This document shows positions 6,437-15,111 of a stretch of DNA of 51,257 nucleotides, in pieces (the stretch's first letter is position 1; every line of letters starts with the position of its first letter). Made by a program: the position numbers and the translations under genes. The stretch comes from Candidatus Nomurabacteria bacterium (GTDB lineage: Bacteria > Patescibacteriota > Minisyncoccia > Phycocordibacterales > UBA9973), in the NCBI GenBank assembly GCA_943356675.1, contig CALRFQ010000005.1, forward strand, positions 1-51,257. Reading direction: 5' to 3'. Under the pieces are notes generated by a model. That model ran no database searches and was not told the origin of the DNA. It saw only the letters and a program-made list of their open reading frames with translations.

Positions 6437-7651
6437 ATGTATACAAAAAAACTGATAGATTTTATAGAAGGGGATTTGAAAGCCATAAAGGATAATGGTA
6501 AGTATAAGAATGAGCGCGCAATTGAAGGTGCGCAAGGTGCGCATGTGTCTGTGGGTGGGAAAGATGTGATAATGTTCGCTTCAAACAATTACCTCGGACT
6601 TGCAAACCATCCTAAACTGATTGCAGCTGCAAAAGAGGGAATGGATAAATTTGGCTTCGGCACTGCATCTGTGCGCTTCCTTTCTGGTACACAAACTCTG
6701 CATGCAGAGCTTGAGAGAAGAATTGCAAAGTGGATTGGCACAGAAGATGTGATCCTGTATTCTACGAACTTCATGTCGAACCTCGGAATTTTTGCTACTC
6801 TAGTAAACGAACCCTTCGGATCTGCAGAAGCTTATAAAGATGTGATCTATAGTGATGCAAACAATCACGCTTCTATCATCGATGCATTCAAACTCTGCAA
6901 GAAAGAAAATTTAGATAAAAGAATTTACAAAGGTGGCGACCTAGCCATGCTCGAACAATTTCTAGAAGAAGATAAAGAAAAGAATTACAGAAATAAAATA
7001 ATAGTAACTGATGGAATATTTAGTATGGAAGGAGTCTCTGCAAACTTACCAAAGATGGCAGAACTCGCTGAGAAATATGAAGCACTACTATTCGTAGACG
7101 ATGCCCACGGAGTGGGAGTAATGGGTGAAACAGGAAGGGGAACTGCAGAATCCCAAGGCATGCTTGGTAAGATCGATGTAGTAAGTGGCACACTTGGCAA
7201 AGCCTTAGGTGGTGCCATCGGAGGATACATAGGTGGTAAAAAGCAATTGATTGATTTACTTCGCCAGAAATCCCGCACCTACTTATTCTCAAACGCTGTG
7301 CCAGCTTCCATCGTGAATGCAGGTATCGCAGCTTTTGATTTACTTGAGGGTGATACTAGCCTCACAAAGAAAGTAAAAGAGAATGCTTCATACTTCCGCA
7401 ATCTTCTAGAAAAGAATAACCTCCCAACGTTACACGGTAATCACGCCATCGTGCCACTCATGATAGGCGACGCCACAAAAGCACAAGAACTCTCCAAGAA
7501 GCTTTTTGAAAACGGCATATATGCTGTATCACTTTCTTTCCCTGTCGTGCCTGAAGGCGAAGCCCGCATCCGCTTCCAAGTTTCCGCGTTACACACTCAA
7601 AAAGATCTTAATGAAACGGTAGAGAAAATCAAAGAGCTGTATCAAAAATAA
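6437..7651 (+). CDS. kbl: Glycine C-acetyltransferase (2-amino-3-ketobutyrate CoA ligase)
   Basis: A 404-residue PLP enzyme of the alpha-oxoamine synthase family. Visible signatures: NNYLGLANHP near the N-terminus, FGTASVRFLSGTQTLHAELE, the cofactor-stacking NNHASIID, the PLP-ring aspartate in FVDDAHGVG, and the Schiff-base lysine K255 in SGTLGKALGGAIGG. The family also contains 8-amino-7-oxononanoate and 5-aminolevulinate synthases. Pairing with the upstream threonine dehydrogenase points to 2-amino-3-ketobutyrate plus CoA giving glycine plus acetyl-CoA. Length is normal. After the stop a palindrome (ACAAAAGCC/GGCTTTTGT) and a proper terminator (7709) follow. Confidence 0.92.
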   Translation: MYTKKLIDFIEGDLKAIKDNGKYKNERAIEGAQGAHVSVGGKDVIMFASNNYLGLANHPKLIAAAKEGMDKFGFGTASVRFLSGTQTLHAELERRIAKWIGTEDVILYSTNFMSNLGIFATLVNEPFGSAEAYKDVIYSDANNHASIIDAFKLCKKENLDKRIYKGGDLAMLEQFLEEDKEKNYRNKIIVTDGIFSMEGVSANLPKMAELAEKYEALLFVDDAHGVGVMGETGRGTAESQGMLGKIDVVSGTLGKALGGAIGGYIGGKKQLIDLLRQKSRTYLFSNAVPASIVNAGIAAFDLLEGDTSLTKKVKENASYFRNLLEKNNLPTLHGNHAIVPLMIGDATKAQELSKKLFENGIYAVSLSFPVVPEGEARIRFQVSALHTQKDLNETVEKIKELYQK

Positions 7652-7708
7652 AACAAAAGCCACAAAGTGCGGCTTTTGTGGCTAGATCTATCTTGTTGTA
7701 CGTTTCCC

Positions 7709-7738
7709 AACACTTCTCAAAAGAGAAGTGTTTCTTTT
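7709..7738 (+). terminator. Rho-independent terminator after kbl
   Basis: AACACTTCTC (7709-7718), loop AAAA, GAGAAGTGTT (7723-7732), then TCTTTT. It lies between the convergent kbl and glmS genes. Confidence 0.85.
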
Positions 7739-7790
7739 ATGTTCAAGCTGATTACTAGCATTTGAAAACAGATTAACACAAAAATATTTT

Positions 7791-9626
7791 TTATTCTACT
7801 GTCACAGACTTCGCGAGATTGCGAGGCTTGTCCACATCGGCGCCGCGGATTAGTGCAGTATGGTAGGCGAGGAGCTGGAGAGGGAGGACAGAAAGTATTG
7901 GCATCCATTCGTCCGGCACGTTTGGGATTTCAATAACGTGATCGAAGATTGAGTGGAGCTCATCTTTGCCTTCGCGAATAATTCCGATAGTCATTGCTCC
8001 ACGAGCTTTCACTTCTTGCACGTTTGAAATTACTTTATCTATCATATCTTCATTTGTAGCGACTACAATAACTGGGAAATCTTTCTCCACTAGCGCGATA
8101 GGGCCATGCTTCATCTCACCAGCTGGGTAACCCTCAGCATGAATGTAAGATATTTCCTTAAGTTTGAGTGCGCCTTCAAGTGCGACAGGGAAGAGGATTC
8201 CACGGCCGATAAAGAGTGCACTTTCTTTTTCTTTCAAAATTTCCGCAATCTTTTTAATCTTCTCTTCTTCTTTCAGAACTTTGTTCACAGACTCACCAAT
8301 CTTTTCAAGTGAATCCACTAACTTTTTATAAGCATCAGCTTCTAGTGTTTCACGTCTTTGCGAAAGCAGTAGTGCGAGTAATGAAAGGAGAACTACTTGC
8401 CCTGTGAAAGCCTTCGTGGATGCCACACCGATCTCAGGACCGACGTGTATATATGAGCCTGCATCTGTAGTGCGAGCTATAGATGAGCCCACAACATTAC
8501 AAATTCCATATGTCACAGCCCCTCTTTCTTTTGCGAGAGATAGTGCGGCGAGTGTGTCGGCAGTTTCACCAGACTGTGAAATGGCAATCACGATGTCGTG
8601 CTTGTTTAGGATTGGGTCGCGGTAGCGGAATTCTGATGCATACTCCACTTCCACTGGCATCTTCGCAAGTGATTCGATAAGGTATTCACCCACGAGTCCA
8701 GATATCCAAGATGTTCCACAAGCTACGATGATGAGGCGGCGAGCTATAGCGAGCTGGTCGGCAATTTCTTCAAGACCTCGCAGGTGCACGGAGCGATCAG
8801 GAAGTATATGCCCGCGGAGTGCATCTTCAATAGTATGCGCCTGTTCGAAAATCTCTTTCTGCATGTAATGATCGTATCCGTTCTTGTCGAGCATTGTGGC
8901 TTCGAGTGTGAGCTTCTCGATAAATGGTGTGTGTGGCACACCAGCAATTGATGAAACTGTGTATTCACCACTACGTTTCACGATAGCTACTTGGTTGTCA
9001 TCCAAATAAATTACGCTCTTTGTGTATTCAGCGATAGGTGATGCATCGGAAGCAATAAAGAATTCTTGCTCACCGATTCCGATTACTAGCGGGCTACCCT
9101 TACGAGCTACAATGAGAGTATCCTTGTCACTTTCATCCATCACGATAATGGCGTATGCACCCACGACTTGTGTGAGTGACTGGCGGACAGCTTCAAGAAG
9201 TGTGAGGTTTCCTTTCTCTTTCACTGCTTCGATAAGGTGGGCGAGGACTTCAGTATCTGTGTCTGATGTGAAAGTGTGGCCTTCTTTAAGTAGGGCGGAC
9301 TTCAAGACTGCATAGTTCTCGATTATACCATTGTGAATGATAGCAATCTTGCCGGAGGCAGAAGTGTGAGGGTGGGAATTCCTGTCGGATGGCTCACCAT
9401 GAGTGGCCCAGCGAGTGTGCCCAATGCCGATATTGCCCTTTGCACCATGCTCTTTAGCATGCTTATAAACCTCGGCAACCTTACCCTTTTTCTTATAAAC
9501 CTTTAAATTATCGTCCATAATAGCAATACCGGCGGAGTCATAACCGCGGTACTCAAGCATCTCTAAGCCCTTTATAAGTATAGGGAATGCGTCTCTTTTA
9601 CCAATGTAACCAATTATTCCACACAT
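7791..9626 (-). CDS. glmS: Glutamine--fructose-6-phosphate aminotransferase (isomerizing)
   Basis: A 611-residue enzyme of full family length. The N-terminal class II glutaminase domain starts with MCGIIGYIG, so Cys2 becomes the N-terminal nucleophile, and continues EYRGYDSAG, GHTRWATHGEPS and HNGIIENY. Two SIS domains follow, with ACGTSWISG, ISQSGETADT and CNVVGSSIAR, and the C-terminal tail ends in the typical DKPRNLAKSVTVE. It makes glucosamine-6-phosphate, the committed step to UDP-GlcNAc for peptidoglycan and surface sugars. A sugar-phosphate isomerase gene is divergently placed 338 bp away. On the minus strand TATAAT (9635-9640) with TTGATA upstream ends 8 nt before the ATG, so the transcript is probably leaderless and a glmS ribozyme is not expected; none is seen. 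Confidence 0.97.
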   Translation of the reverse strand: MCGIIGYIGKRDAFPILIKGLEMLEYRGYDSAGIAIMDDNLKVYKKKGKVAEVYKHAKEHGAKGNIGIGHTRWATHGEPSDRNSHPHTSASGKIAIIHNGIIENYAVLKSALLKEGHTFTSDTDTEVLAHLIEAVKEKGNLTLLEAVRQSLTQVVGAYAIIVMDESDKDTLIVARKGSPLVIGIGEQEFFIASDASPIAEYTKSVIYLDDNQVAIVKRSGEYTVSSIAGVPHTPFIEKLTLEATMLDKNGYDHYMQKEIFEQAHTIEDALRGHILPDRSVHLRGLEEIADQLAIARRLIIVACGTSWISGLVGEYLIESLAKMPVEVEYASEFRYRDPILNKHDIVIAISQSGETADTLAALSLAKERGAVTYGICNVVGSSIARTTDAGSYIHVGPEIGVASTKAFTGQVVLLSLLALLLSQRRETLEADAYKKLVDSLEKIGESVNKVLKEEEKIKKIAEILKEKESALFIGRGILFPVALEGALKLKEISYIHAEGYPAGEMKHGPIALVEKDFPVIVVATNEDMIDKVISNVQEVKARGAMTIGIIREGKDELHSIFDHVIEIPNVPDEWMPILSVLPLQLLAYHTALIRGADVDKPRNLAKSVTVE

Positions 9627-9634
9627 ATAAGTAG

Positions 9635-9662
9635 ATTATACATTTATTAGGCTATATATCAA
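9635..9662 (-). promoter_or_regulatory. glmS promoter, near-leaderless
   Basis: On the minus strand TTGATA (9657-9662), a 16-bp spacer, TATAAT (9635-9640), then 8 nt to the ATG at 9626. Confidence 0.65.
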
Positions 9663-9698
9663 AAATTAAAAATCGCCCTAGGCTTATCTTTTTTCTTA

Positions 9699-9815
9699 AA
9701 ATTCTCGTAGGTGTAACTTTTCTGGAGGCTTACGGAGGCGGACGCGCCGAGTACGAGATGCTTTTTCAACAGAAAAAGACAGCGTACTCCAAGAAAAGTT
9801 ATACCAAGAGGATTT
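9699..9815 (+). repeat. Structured intergenic element, copy C1 (left half of a mirror-image pair)
   Basis: Closing stem AAATTCTC (9699-9706)/GAGGATTT (9808-9815), outer stem GGTGTAACTTTTC (9710-9722)/GAAAAGTTATACC (9793-9805), short hairpin GGCG-GACG-CGCC (9737-9748) and long hairpin GTACG...CGTAC (9751-9786). Compared with copy A the third pair of the short stem is C-G instead of T-A. It is followed 2 bp later by copy C2 in the opposite orientation. The 338-bp glmS-pgi spacer (9627-9964) consists mainly of this pair plus the two promoters. Confidence 0.85.
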
Positions 9816-9817
9816 AC

Positions 9818-9931
9818 AAATTGCCTTGGTATATCTTTTTTCGGGTCCGCATAATTTCTTGTTAGAAATTTGCTCAGCACTCAGACCGTCGTCTTCCGTC
9901 GGCCCCTCAAAAGTTACACCTGCGACAATTT
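9818..9931 (-). repeat. Structured intergenic element, copy C2 (right half of a mirror-image pair)
   Basis: Read on the minus strand: closing stem AAATTG/CAATTT, internal loop TCGCA, outer stem GGTGTAACTTTT with AAAAGATATACC, short hairpin AGAC-GACG-GTCT (plus-strand 9883-9894) and an AT-rich hairpin closed by GGTCTG/CGGACC. The GTCT of the short hairpin overlaps the GGTCTG arm, so two pairings compete. Homologous to copy D1 at 15482. Confidence 0.8.
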
Positions 9932-9952
9932 TAGGTAGTGATTAAATAGTGA

Positions 9953-9958
9953 TAGAAT
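9953..9958 (+). promoter_or_regulatory. -10 element of the pgi/pmi gene, leaderless geometry
   Basis: TAGAAT ends 6 nt before the ATG at 9965. No convincing -35. Confidence 0.5.
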
Positions 9959-9964
9959 AGATAC

Positions 9965-10993
9965 ATGAACGAAAATATAAAAAATGCTATTAGTAAATTT
10001 GATTCAAAGAATGTACTCGGGTCTGTGGAACTTTTCAGCAAGCAATGTGAGCTCGCGTGGGGAAGTGTAAGTGAGAATAAAAATCACAGCGATGTGAAAA
10101 ATATTTTAGTTTGCGGAATGGGAGGCTCAGCGCTCGGTGCATACATACTACAGTCACTGAATATTTTCACAGTGCCTATTACGATGAGTCATGATTACAA
10201 TATCCCAGCTTGGGTAGGTGAGGGCACGCTCGTGCTCGCGATGAGCTACTCCGGAGGAACAGAAGAAACTCTTTCAGCGTCACAGAAAGCAATTGAAAAA
10301 AATGCGGAAGTGGTAGTGATCACAGTTGGTGGTGAACTGAAAAATATTGCAGGGAAAAATAATTTGGAAATTCATTTGATAGACAAGAGCGCAAACCCAT
10401 GCGGACAGCCACGTTTCGGAGTGGGAAGTATGATGATGGAAATTTTGAAAGTTTGCATCGATCACAATATTTGTAATTTGAAAAAGGAGGAAGTGGGAGC
10501 TGCACTCACAGAGCTTTCAAACTACAAAATAAATTTTGAAAGTGTGTGGGCAGAAGCCGAGAAATTAAAAAATAAAATGCCAGTACTTATCTTCAGTGAG
10601 CACCTCACAAATCTCGGGCGCTTCACTCGCAACCAAATTCACGAGACAGCAAAAGAGCTCGCACTATTCCACGAGATCCCAGAACTCAATCACCACCTTA
10701 TGGAAGGACTCACATTCCCCGATACAAATAAAGAGAAATTATATTTCGTATTTTTCGAATCAAATATGTACAGTGCAAAGATTGTGAAAAGAATCGCAGT
10801 GACGAAAGATGTACTCGGAAAGCAGGGGATACAATATATGAGTATCGAGATGGAAGGTGAGTCACCACTTTCTCAAGCTCTCATAGGAATGCTCCACTCC
10901 ATGTACCTCGCATATTCACTCGCTCTCATACACGAGAAGGACCCTAGCGACATCCCTTGGGTGAATTACTTTAAAGAGCAGTTAACTAAATAA
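9965..10993 (+). CDS. Bifunctional phosphoglucose/phosphomannose isomerase
   Basis: A 342-residue SIS-fold isomerase that interconverts glucose-6-P and mannose-6-P with fructose-6-P. Family signatures are CGMGGSALGA (residues 50-59), MSYSGGTEETL (93-103), PRFGVGS, and the catalytic-region ETAKELALFHEIPELNHHLM with its Glu and His residues. Length is right for the archaeal/bacterial bifunctional PGI/PMI type. Its product, fructose-6-P, is the substrate of GlmS encoded divergently next door. The gene ends 14 nt before a strong terminator. No membrane segment; cytoplasmic. Confidence 0.9.
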   Translation: MNENIKNAISKFDSKNVLGSVELFSKQCELAWGSVSENKNHSDVKNILVCGMGGSALGAYILQSLNIFTVPITMSHDYNIPAWVGEGTLVLAMSYSGGTEETLSASQKAIEKNAEVVVITVGGELKNIAGKNNLEIHLIDKSANPCGQPRFGVGSMMMEILKVCIDHNICNLKKEEVGAALTELSNYKINFESVWAEAEKLKNKMPVLIFSEHLTNLGRFTRNQIHETAKELALFHEIPELNHHLMEGLTFPDTNKEKLYFVFFESNMYSAKIVKRIAVTKDVLGKQGIQYMSIEMEGESPLSQALIGMLHSMYLAYSLALIHEKDPSDIPWVNYFKEQLTK

Positions 10994-11007
10994 AACAGTA
11001 TTCCTTC

Positions 11008-11035
11008 AAAATAGCCCTATAAATAGGGCTATTTT
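11008..11035 (+). terminator. Rho-independent terminator after the pgi/pmi gene
   Basis: AAAATAGCCCTA (11008-11019), loop TAAA, TAGGGCTATTTT (11024-11035): a perfect 12-bp stem whose distal arm ends in T residues. Confidence 0.85.
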
Positions 11036-11038
11036 AGC

Positions 11039-11068
11039 TTGACAAATGAGCTATAAATATGCTATAAT
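11039..11068 (+). promoter_or_regulatory. Consensus-like sigma70 promoter
   Basis: TTGACA (11039-11044), an 18-bp spacer, TATAAT (11063-11068). The gene starts at 11105, so this transcript has a leader of about 30 nt, unlike most others here. Confidence 0.8.
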
Positions 11069-11104
11069 ATATTAAATTTTTAAACCTATAATTTCCTTCA
11101 AATC

Positions 11105-11737
11105 ATGAAAAAGTTTTTCTCGTATTTACAAAAAACAACTTGGGTAGTTATTGTAACTTGCCTAATCCACTTAATTTTCCGAATTATTAAAAAGGGTGAA
11201 TTTGATATTCACTATTTTAGAAACATCGGAGATGTTATCGTTCCCACAATCATTTCATTTTCCCTAATTATATGCCTGTGGGAAATTGAATTCCTTAAAA
11301 AACCAAGAGAATGGAAGTCTGGAAGAGATATTGCATTAATTATAAATTTTTGCATTTCAACCTTGATTCTTGGTGTACTGTACTACGATTATGCGTTTGG
11401 ATTTAGTTCCGACATTAGCATGTGGAAAATTGAGTATGCGGTTGCTGGGTTAAGTATTGTTGCCGGTGTTATTCGTCTACGCTACAGCATAGTCGTAAAC
11501 ATTGTCGCTAGCATGCTACCAGTAATACTTTACGCAGATGCGGGAATGTTTACGGTTAGCATTATCTGCTTAACTATTGCTTCATTAATCTCAGTTGTCT
11601 TAAGATATTTAATCTTCAGCGACTGGGGTACATTAGGAGAAAAAATTGATCAGTGGTTTGCTAAAAAAAAGAAACTTTATCGTGAAAAAAATACCGATAC
11701 TACTGGAAACAGTAAAGAGGTACAAACAACAAATTAA
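11105..11737 (+). CDS. Hypothetical multi-span membrane protein
   Basis: A 210-residue protein with about six hydrophobic segments (near 12-29, 45-62, 78-100, 113-128, 130-148 and 150-172) and a hydrophilic, Lys-rich tail (WFAKKKKLYREKNTDTTGNS). No conserved catalytic motif or known family was recognised. It stands alone: its own strong promoter (11039-11068), a leader of about 30 nt and its own terminator (11743). Codon and base composition resemble the neighbours but are slightly more AT-rich. It probably sits in the cytoplasmic membrane; function unknown. Confidence 0.75.
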   Translation: MKKFFSYLQKTTWVVIVTCLIHLIFRIIKKGEFDIHYFRNIGDVIVPTIISFSLIICLWEIEFLKKPREWKSGRDIALIINFCISTLILGVLYYDYAFGFSSDISMWKIEYAVAGLSIVAGVIRLRYSIVVNIVASMLPVILYADAGMFTVSIICLTIASLISVVLRYLIFSDWGTLGEKIDQWFAKKKKLYREKNTDTTGNSKEVQTTN

Positions 11738-11742
11738 AGCTT

Positions 11743-11784
11743 AGCCGCTTTTAGACACATTAAGTCGTCTAAAAGCGGCTTTTT
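11743..11784 (+). terminator. Strong rho-independent terminator
   Basis: AGCCGCTTTTAGAC (11743-11756) pairs perfectly with GTCTAAAAGCGGCT (11767-11780) around a 10-nt loop and is followed by TTTT. Confidence 0.9.
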
Positions 11785-11822
11785 GTTTGTGTGATTTTAC
11801 TCTTTATAAAAAGCTCATAATC

Positions 11823-11925
11823 TGCTAGTATAAGGGTATTATCAAATTAGTTCGCTAATCTCCAGACAGATAGAATTGAAGCCCGAAAATATAGGGATTT
11901 CAAAGCTAGAGTCTGGAGAGTAGCT
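11823..11925 (+). promoter_or_regulatory. pnp promoter and structured 5' leader
   Basis: An extended -10 TGC-TAGTAT (11823-11831), similar to that of rpsO, predicts a leader of roughly 100 nt. TCTCCAGAC (11859-11867) pairs perfectly with GTCTGGAGA (11911-11919), enclosing a second stem built from TTGAA/TTCAA. The 3' arm contains the only purine-rich, Shine-Dalgarno-like GGAGAG before pnp. A competing pairing AGCTA (11904-11908)/TAGCT (11921-11925) cannot form together with the long stem. PNPase autoregulates through a leader stem-loop in E. coli; a similar role here is inference. Confidence 0.55.
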
Positions 11926-11934
11926 CAAAAGAAT

Positions 11935-14070
11935 ATGCATTCACAAGAATTCGAAGTGGAGATTGGTGGCAAGAAGATTGTCGCTATGTTTTCTGATTTG
12001 GCAGACCAAGCCAACGGTTCAGTAATATTAAAAGCAGGGGACACAGTAGTAATGGCAACAGCTGTCATCTCAAGAGACGGGAAGTCCAATCCTGGATTTT
12101 TCAATTTGACTGTGGAGTATTTAGAAAAGTTTTATGCATCAGGAAAAATTCTTGGTTCACAATTCACACGCCGTGAAGGCCGTCCTTCTGACCAAGCTAT
12201 ACTAGCAGCGCGCGTGATCGACAGAACTATCCGCCCACTCTTCGACCACAGAATTAAAAACGCTGTGCAAGTAATCATCACAGTCCTCGCAGTGGGAACT
12301 GAAGATCCAAAGACGCTCGGAATCAATGCTGCATCTATCGCACTACACATGAGTGACATCCCATGGGGAGGTCCTATCGGAGCTGTGCACATCAGTAGTA
12401 CAAAAGAGAATGCACAAATCGCAGTGAACAATTACATTCCTCAAGGAAATGATCCAGTGTATGCACTCGACCTTATGGTGTGCGGTAAAGACAATACTAT
12501 AAATATGATCGAGGCTATGGCATTTGAATTTGAAGAGAGTATCGTTGGCAGTGCATTTGACCTAGCAGTATCTGAGATCACAAAGTGGGAGAATTTCCAA
12601 AAGGATCTCCGCGCGAAAATCGGAAAGGAGAAGCTCATATTTGAAACAGCTGAAACTACAGAAGAAATCAAAAAGCTCTTCAACGGCCTAATCGTTCCAA
12701 TCCTTGATAAAGGACTTTTCAGTAAAACTGAAAGCAAAAAGACAATCACAGAAGCTGAGCACGAATGGAAGAAGTTTGTGGAAGAAAAGTATGAGGATGA
12801 CCAAGCAATGAAGTTCATCGCTGAAGACTACATCGAAACTTACATTGATGATGCTCTTCACGTAGCTGCTCTTACGAAAGATATGCGCCCAGACATGCGT
12901 GCGCTCGACGAAGTTCGCGAACTCTTCGGTCAGGCTGGTGGTGTGTCACCTGTGTTACACGGTTCTGGAATCTTCTACCGCGGGCAAACTCATGTGCTAT
13001 CAGTACTCACTCTCGCAGGACCTGATGCTATGCACACTATAGATGGTATCGAATTTGATGCGAAGAAAAGATTTATGCATCACTACAATTTCCCTCCATA
13101 TTCTGCAGGTGAAACAGGAAGAGTAGGCGGAATTAATCGCCGTGAAATGGGCCATGGGTTCCTCGCCGAGAAAGCTCTAACTCCAGTTCTTCCAGATAAA
13201 GTTCTATTCCCATACACTATCCGCGTGGTTTCAGAGTCCACAGCATCGAACGGTTCCACATCACAAGCAAGTATTTGTGCTGCAACTATCGCTCTTATGG
13301 ATGGTGGCGTGCCTATAAAGGCGCCGGTTGCCGGAATTTCTATCGGAGTAATGATGGACGCAAACGATAGTACAAAGTACAAACTCATAACGGACATTCA
13401 GGGACCAGAAGATCACTATGGTGATATGGACTTCAAAGTAGCCGGAACAAAAGAAGGTATCACAGCTATCCAGCTCGATATCAAAGTGGACGGTGTGCCA
13501 GTGCAAGTACTCAAGGATGCGCTCGTGCAAGCAAAGAAAGCTCGTCTTCATATCCTAGAAACTATCGTGAGTGTCATCGCATCACCACGCGCAGACATAT
13601 CACCACGTGCTCCAAAAATCTTAACTGTAAAAATCAACAAGGATCAAATCGGTATGGTCATCGGCCCAGGTGGAAAGAATGTGAATATGATTCGCGAACT
13701 TACTGGCGCTGAGATAACTATCGAAGAAGATGGCACAGTGTTCGTCACAGGTAAAGATGGCTCTGCGGAGAAAGCTGCAAAGATGATTGCTGACCAAACT
13801 CATGTATGGCAACCAGGTGAAATGATGAAAGGTGAAGTGGTGAAGATCGTGGACTTCGGTGCATTCGTACGCTTCGGCGGAGGAAGTACAGAAGGACTTG
13901 TGCACATTTCTGAAATGGCACCCTTCCGCGTAAACAATGTAAATGATATTCTTAAAGAAGGAGAGATAGTGCCGATTAAAATTCTGAAAGTAGATGAGAA
14001 AGGAAAGATTAGTCTTTCTATAAAAGAAGCAGACAACAAATACTTCGAATCAAAAGCTCCTAAAGCCTAA
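11935..14070 (+). CDS. pnp: Polyribonucleotide nucleotidyltransferase (PNPase)
   Basis: A 711-residue 3'-5' phosphorolytic exoribonuclease that degrades and tails RNA as a trimer, with full domain order. The first RNase PH domain has FTRREGRPSDQAILAARVID. The central helical linker spans about residues 235-320. The second RNase PH domain has SNGSTSQASICA and the catalytic DIQGPEDHYGDMDFKVAGT. A KH domain starts near 561 (IGMVIGPGGKNVNMI), and an S1 domain covers about 628-700 (GEVVKIVDFGAFVRF, GLVHISEMA). All landmarks for activity are present. The long structured leader makes it one of the few non-leaderless genes in the window. Confidence 0.98.
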   Translation: MHSQEFEVEIGGKKIVAMFSDLADQANGSVILKAGDTVVMATAVISRDGKSNPGFFNLTVEYLEKFYASGKILGSQFTRREGRPSDQAILAARVIDRTIRPLFDHRIKNAVQVIITVLAVGTEDPKTLGINAASIALHMSDIPWGGPIGAVHISSTKENAQIAVNNYIPQGNDPVYALDLMVCGKDNTINMIEAMAFEFEESIVGSAFDLAVSEITKWENFQKDLRAKIGKEKLIFETAETTEEIKKLFNGLIVPILDKGLFSKTESKKTITEAEHEWKKFVEEKYEDDQAMKFIAEDYIETYIDDALHVAALTKDMRPDMRALDEVRELFGQAGGVSPVLHGSGIFYRGQTHVLSVLTLAGPDAMHTIDGIEFDAKKRFMHHYNFPPYSAGETGRVGGINRREMGHGFLAEKALTPVLPDKVLFPYTIRVVSESTASNGSTSQASICAATIALMDGGVPIKAPVAGISIGVMMDANDSTKYKLITDIQGPEDHYGDMDFKVAGTKEGITAIQLDIKVDGVPVQVLKDALVQAKKARLHILETIVSVIASPRADISPRAPKILTVKINKDQIGMVIGPGGKNVNMIRELTGAEITIEEDGTVFVTGKDGSAEKAAKMIADQTHVWQPGEMMKGEVVKIVDFGAFVRFGGGSTEGLVHISEMAPFRVNNVNDILKEGEIVPIKILKVDEKGKISLSIKEADNKYFESKAPKA

Positions 14071-14180
14071 AAATAATGGATCCCGATAGAAATTTAACAA
14101 AAAAAATAAATTTACAATTTAATTCTGGGAACATTATCTATATTAGAATAAACATAATTAATTAATAAATTTCACACGGG

Positions 14181-15077
14181 ATGGATACAGAAAATAAAAA
14201 TGAAATAATGGGTAGCAGTGAATCACGTATACCTGCTGTGCATACATATCGTAGTGATATGGAAGAGGTAGTGCACAGTGAAGGTGCATCACTTGCTAGT
14301 ATTATGCTTGCAGAAAAAAAGCGACAAGAAGAAGAGATAGAAACAACAGAAGGTACTGGTGTGAAAAATTCTGTAGTATATATCGTGCTTAGTATCATAC
14401 TTGTAATCGGTGCTGTAGTAACTGTGTATGTGCTGAAGAATATGACAAACACTGCTTCAACTGCGCAAATAGTTCAAGATAAACTTTCGACATATATTTC
14501 TTATGATAAAGTCACTCACATAAATGCTGATGGATTACTCGGCAAAGAAACAATAGGGAATGTAATACAAAAAGCTCGCTCACAAGCTGGCAAGCAAGGT
14601 GAGGTGGAAGCATTGTCACTCGAGAAAGACGCAACCGCACTCGCCCTAACTACAAATGAATTCTGGAGTGCAAATGGTAGCACATTACCTAGTGATGTAA
14701 TGAGCGCACTTTCAAGCAATATGATGCTTGGGCTATATACAACTTCAAGCTTGGATCGCCATGTATTCTTTATCTTCGGAGTGCAGAATTATGACAAAGC
14801 ACTGTCTGGTACATTAGCGTGGGAGAAGACAATCCTCGACGATGTGTATGCGATATTCAATATTCAGATAAATGGAAATTATTCTCCTATAATGCAAGCC
14901 TCATTTGAAGATGTGGTGATCAATAACAAAAATGCTCGAATCGTACGTGATGTGAATGGAAACCCTGCACTATATATTCTCTTTATAAATAAAGATCTAT
15001 TAATAGTGACAGACAATGAAGATGCAATACAAGAAATTACTAACCGCAGCCTAGTGAAAAACGCAAAGCCCCTCTAG
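14181..15077 (+). CDS. Hypothetical single-span membrane protein
   Basis: A 298-residue protein with a polar, partly acidic cytoplasmic N-terminus (1-60, including AEKKRQEEEIETTEG), one transmembrane helix at about 64-85 (VVYIVLSIILVIGAVVTVYV) and an extracytoplasmic domain of about 210 residues with mixed alpha/beta pattern (ATALALTTNEFWSANG, HVFFIFGVQNYDKALSGTLA, YILFINKDLLIVTDNEDAI). I recognise no family. A TAGAAT near 14143 suggests its own promoter with a leader of about 30 nt. The pnp stop is 110 bp upstream with no clear terminator between. Topology is type II (N-in). It may be an envelope protein of this lineage; function unknown. Confidence 0.7.
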   Translation: MDTENKNEIMGSSESRIPAVHTYRSDMEEVVHSEGASLASIMLAEKKRQEEEIETTEGTGVKNSVVYIVLSIILVIGAVVTVYVLKNMTNTASTAQIVQDKLSTYISYDKVTHINADGLLGKETIGNVIQKARSQAGKQGEVEALSLEKDATALALTTNEFWSANGSTLPSDVMSALSSNMMLGLYTTSSLDRHVFFIFGVQNYDKALSGTLAWEKTILDDVYAIFNIQINGNYSPIMQASFEDVVINNKNARIVRDVNGNPALYILFINKDLLIVTDNEDAIQEITNRSLVKNAKPL

Positions 15078-15105
15078 TTGCGCGTTTACCCTAGAATGCT
15101 AAAAT
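15078..15105 (+). promoter_or_regulatory. Promoter of the DksA/TraR-like gene, leaderless geometry
   Basis: TTGCGC (15078-15083), a 16-bp spacer, TGC-TAAAAT with the hexamer at 15100-15105, then 6 nt to the ATG at 15112. Confidence 0.65.
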
Positions 15106-15111
15106 TGATAT

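Noticed and set aside
7791-9700. glmS ribozyme upstream of glmS
   Set aside because: The promoter leaves almost no 5' leader, and no ribozyme core was seen.
9720-9820. Reading frame on the minus strand across the glmS-pgi spacer
   Set aside because: It is the translation of structured elements C1/C2 and changes completely between copies; no coding pattern.
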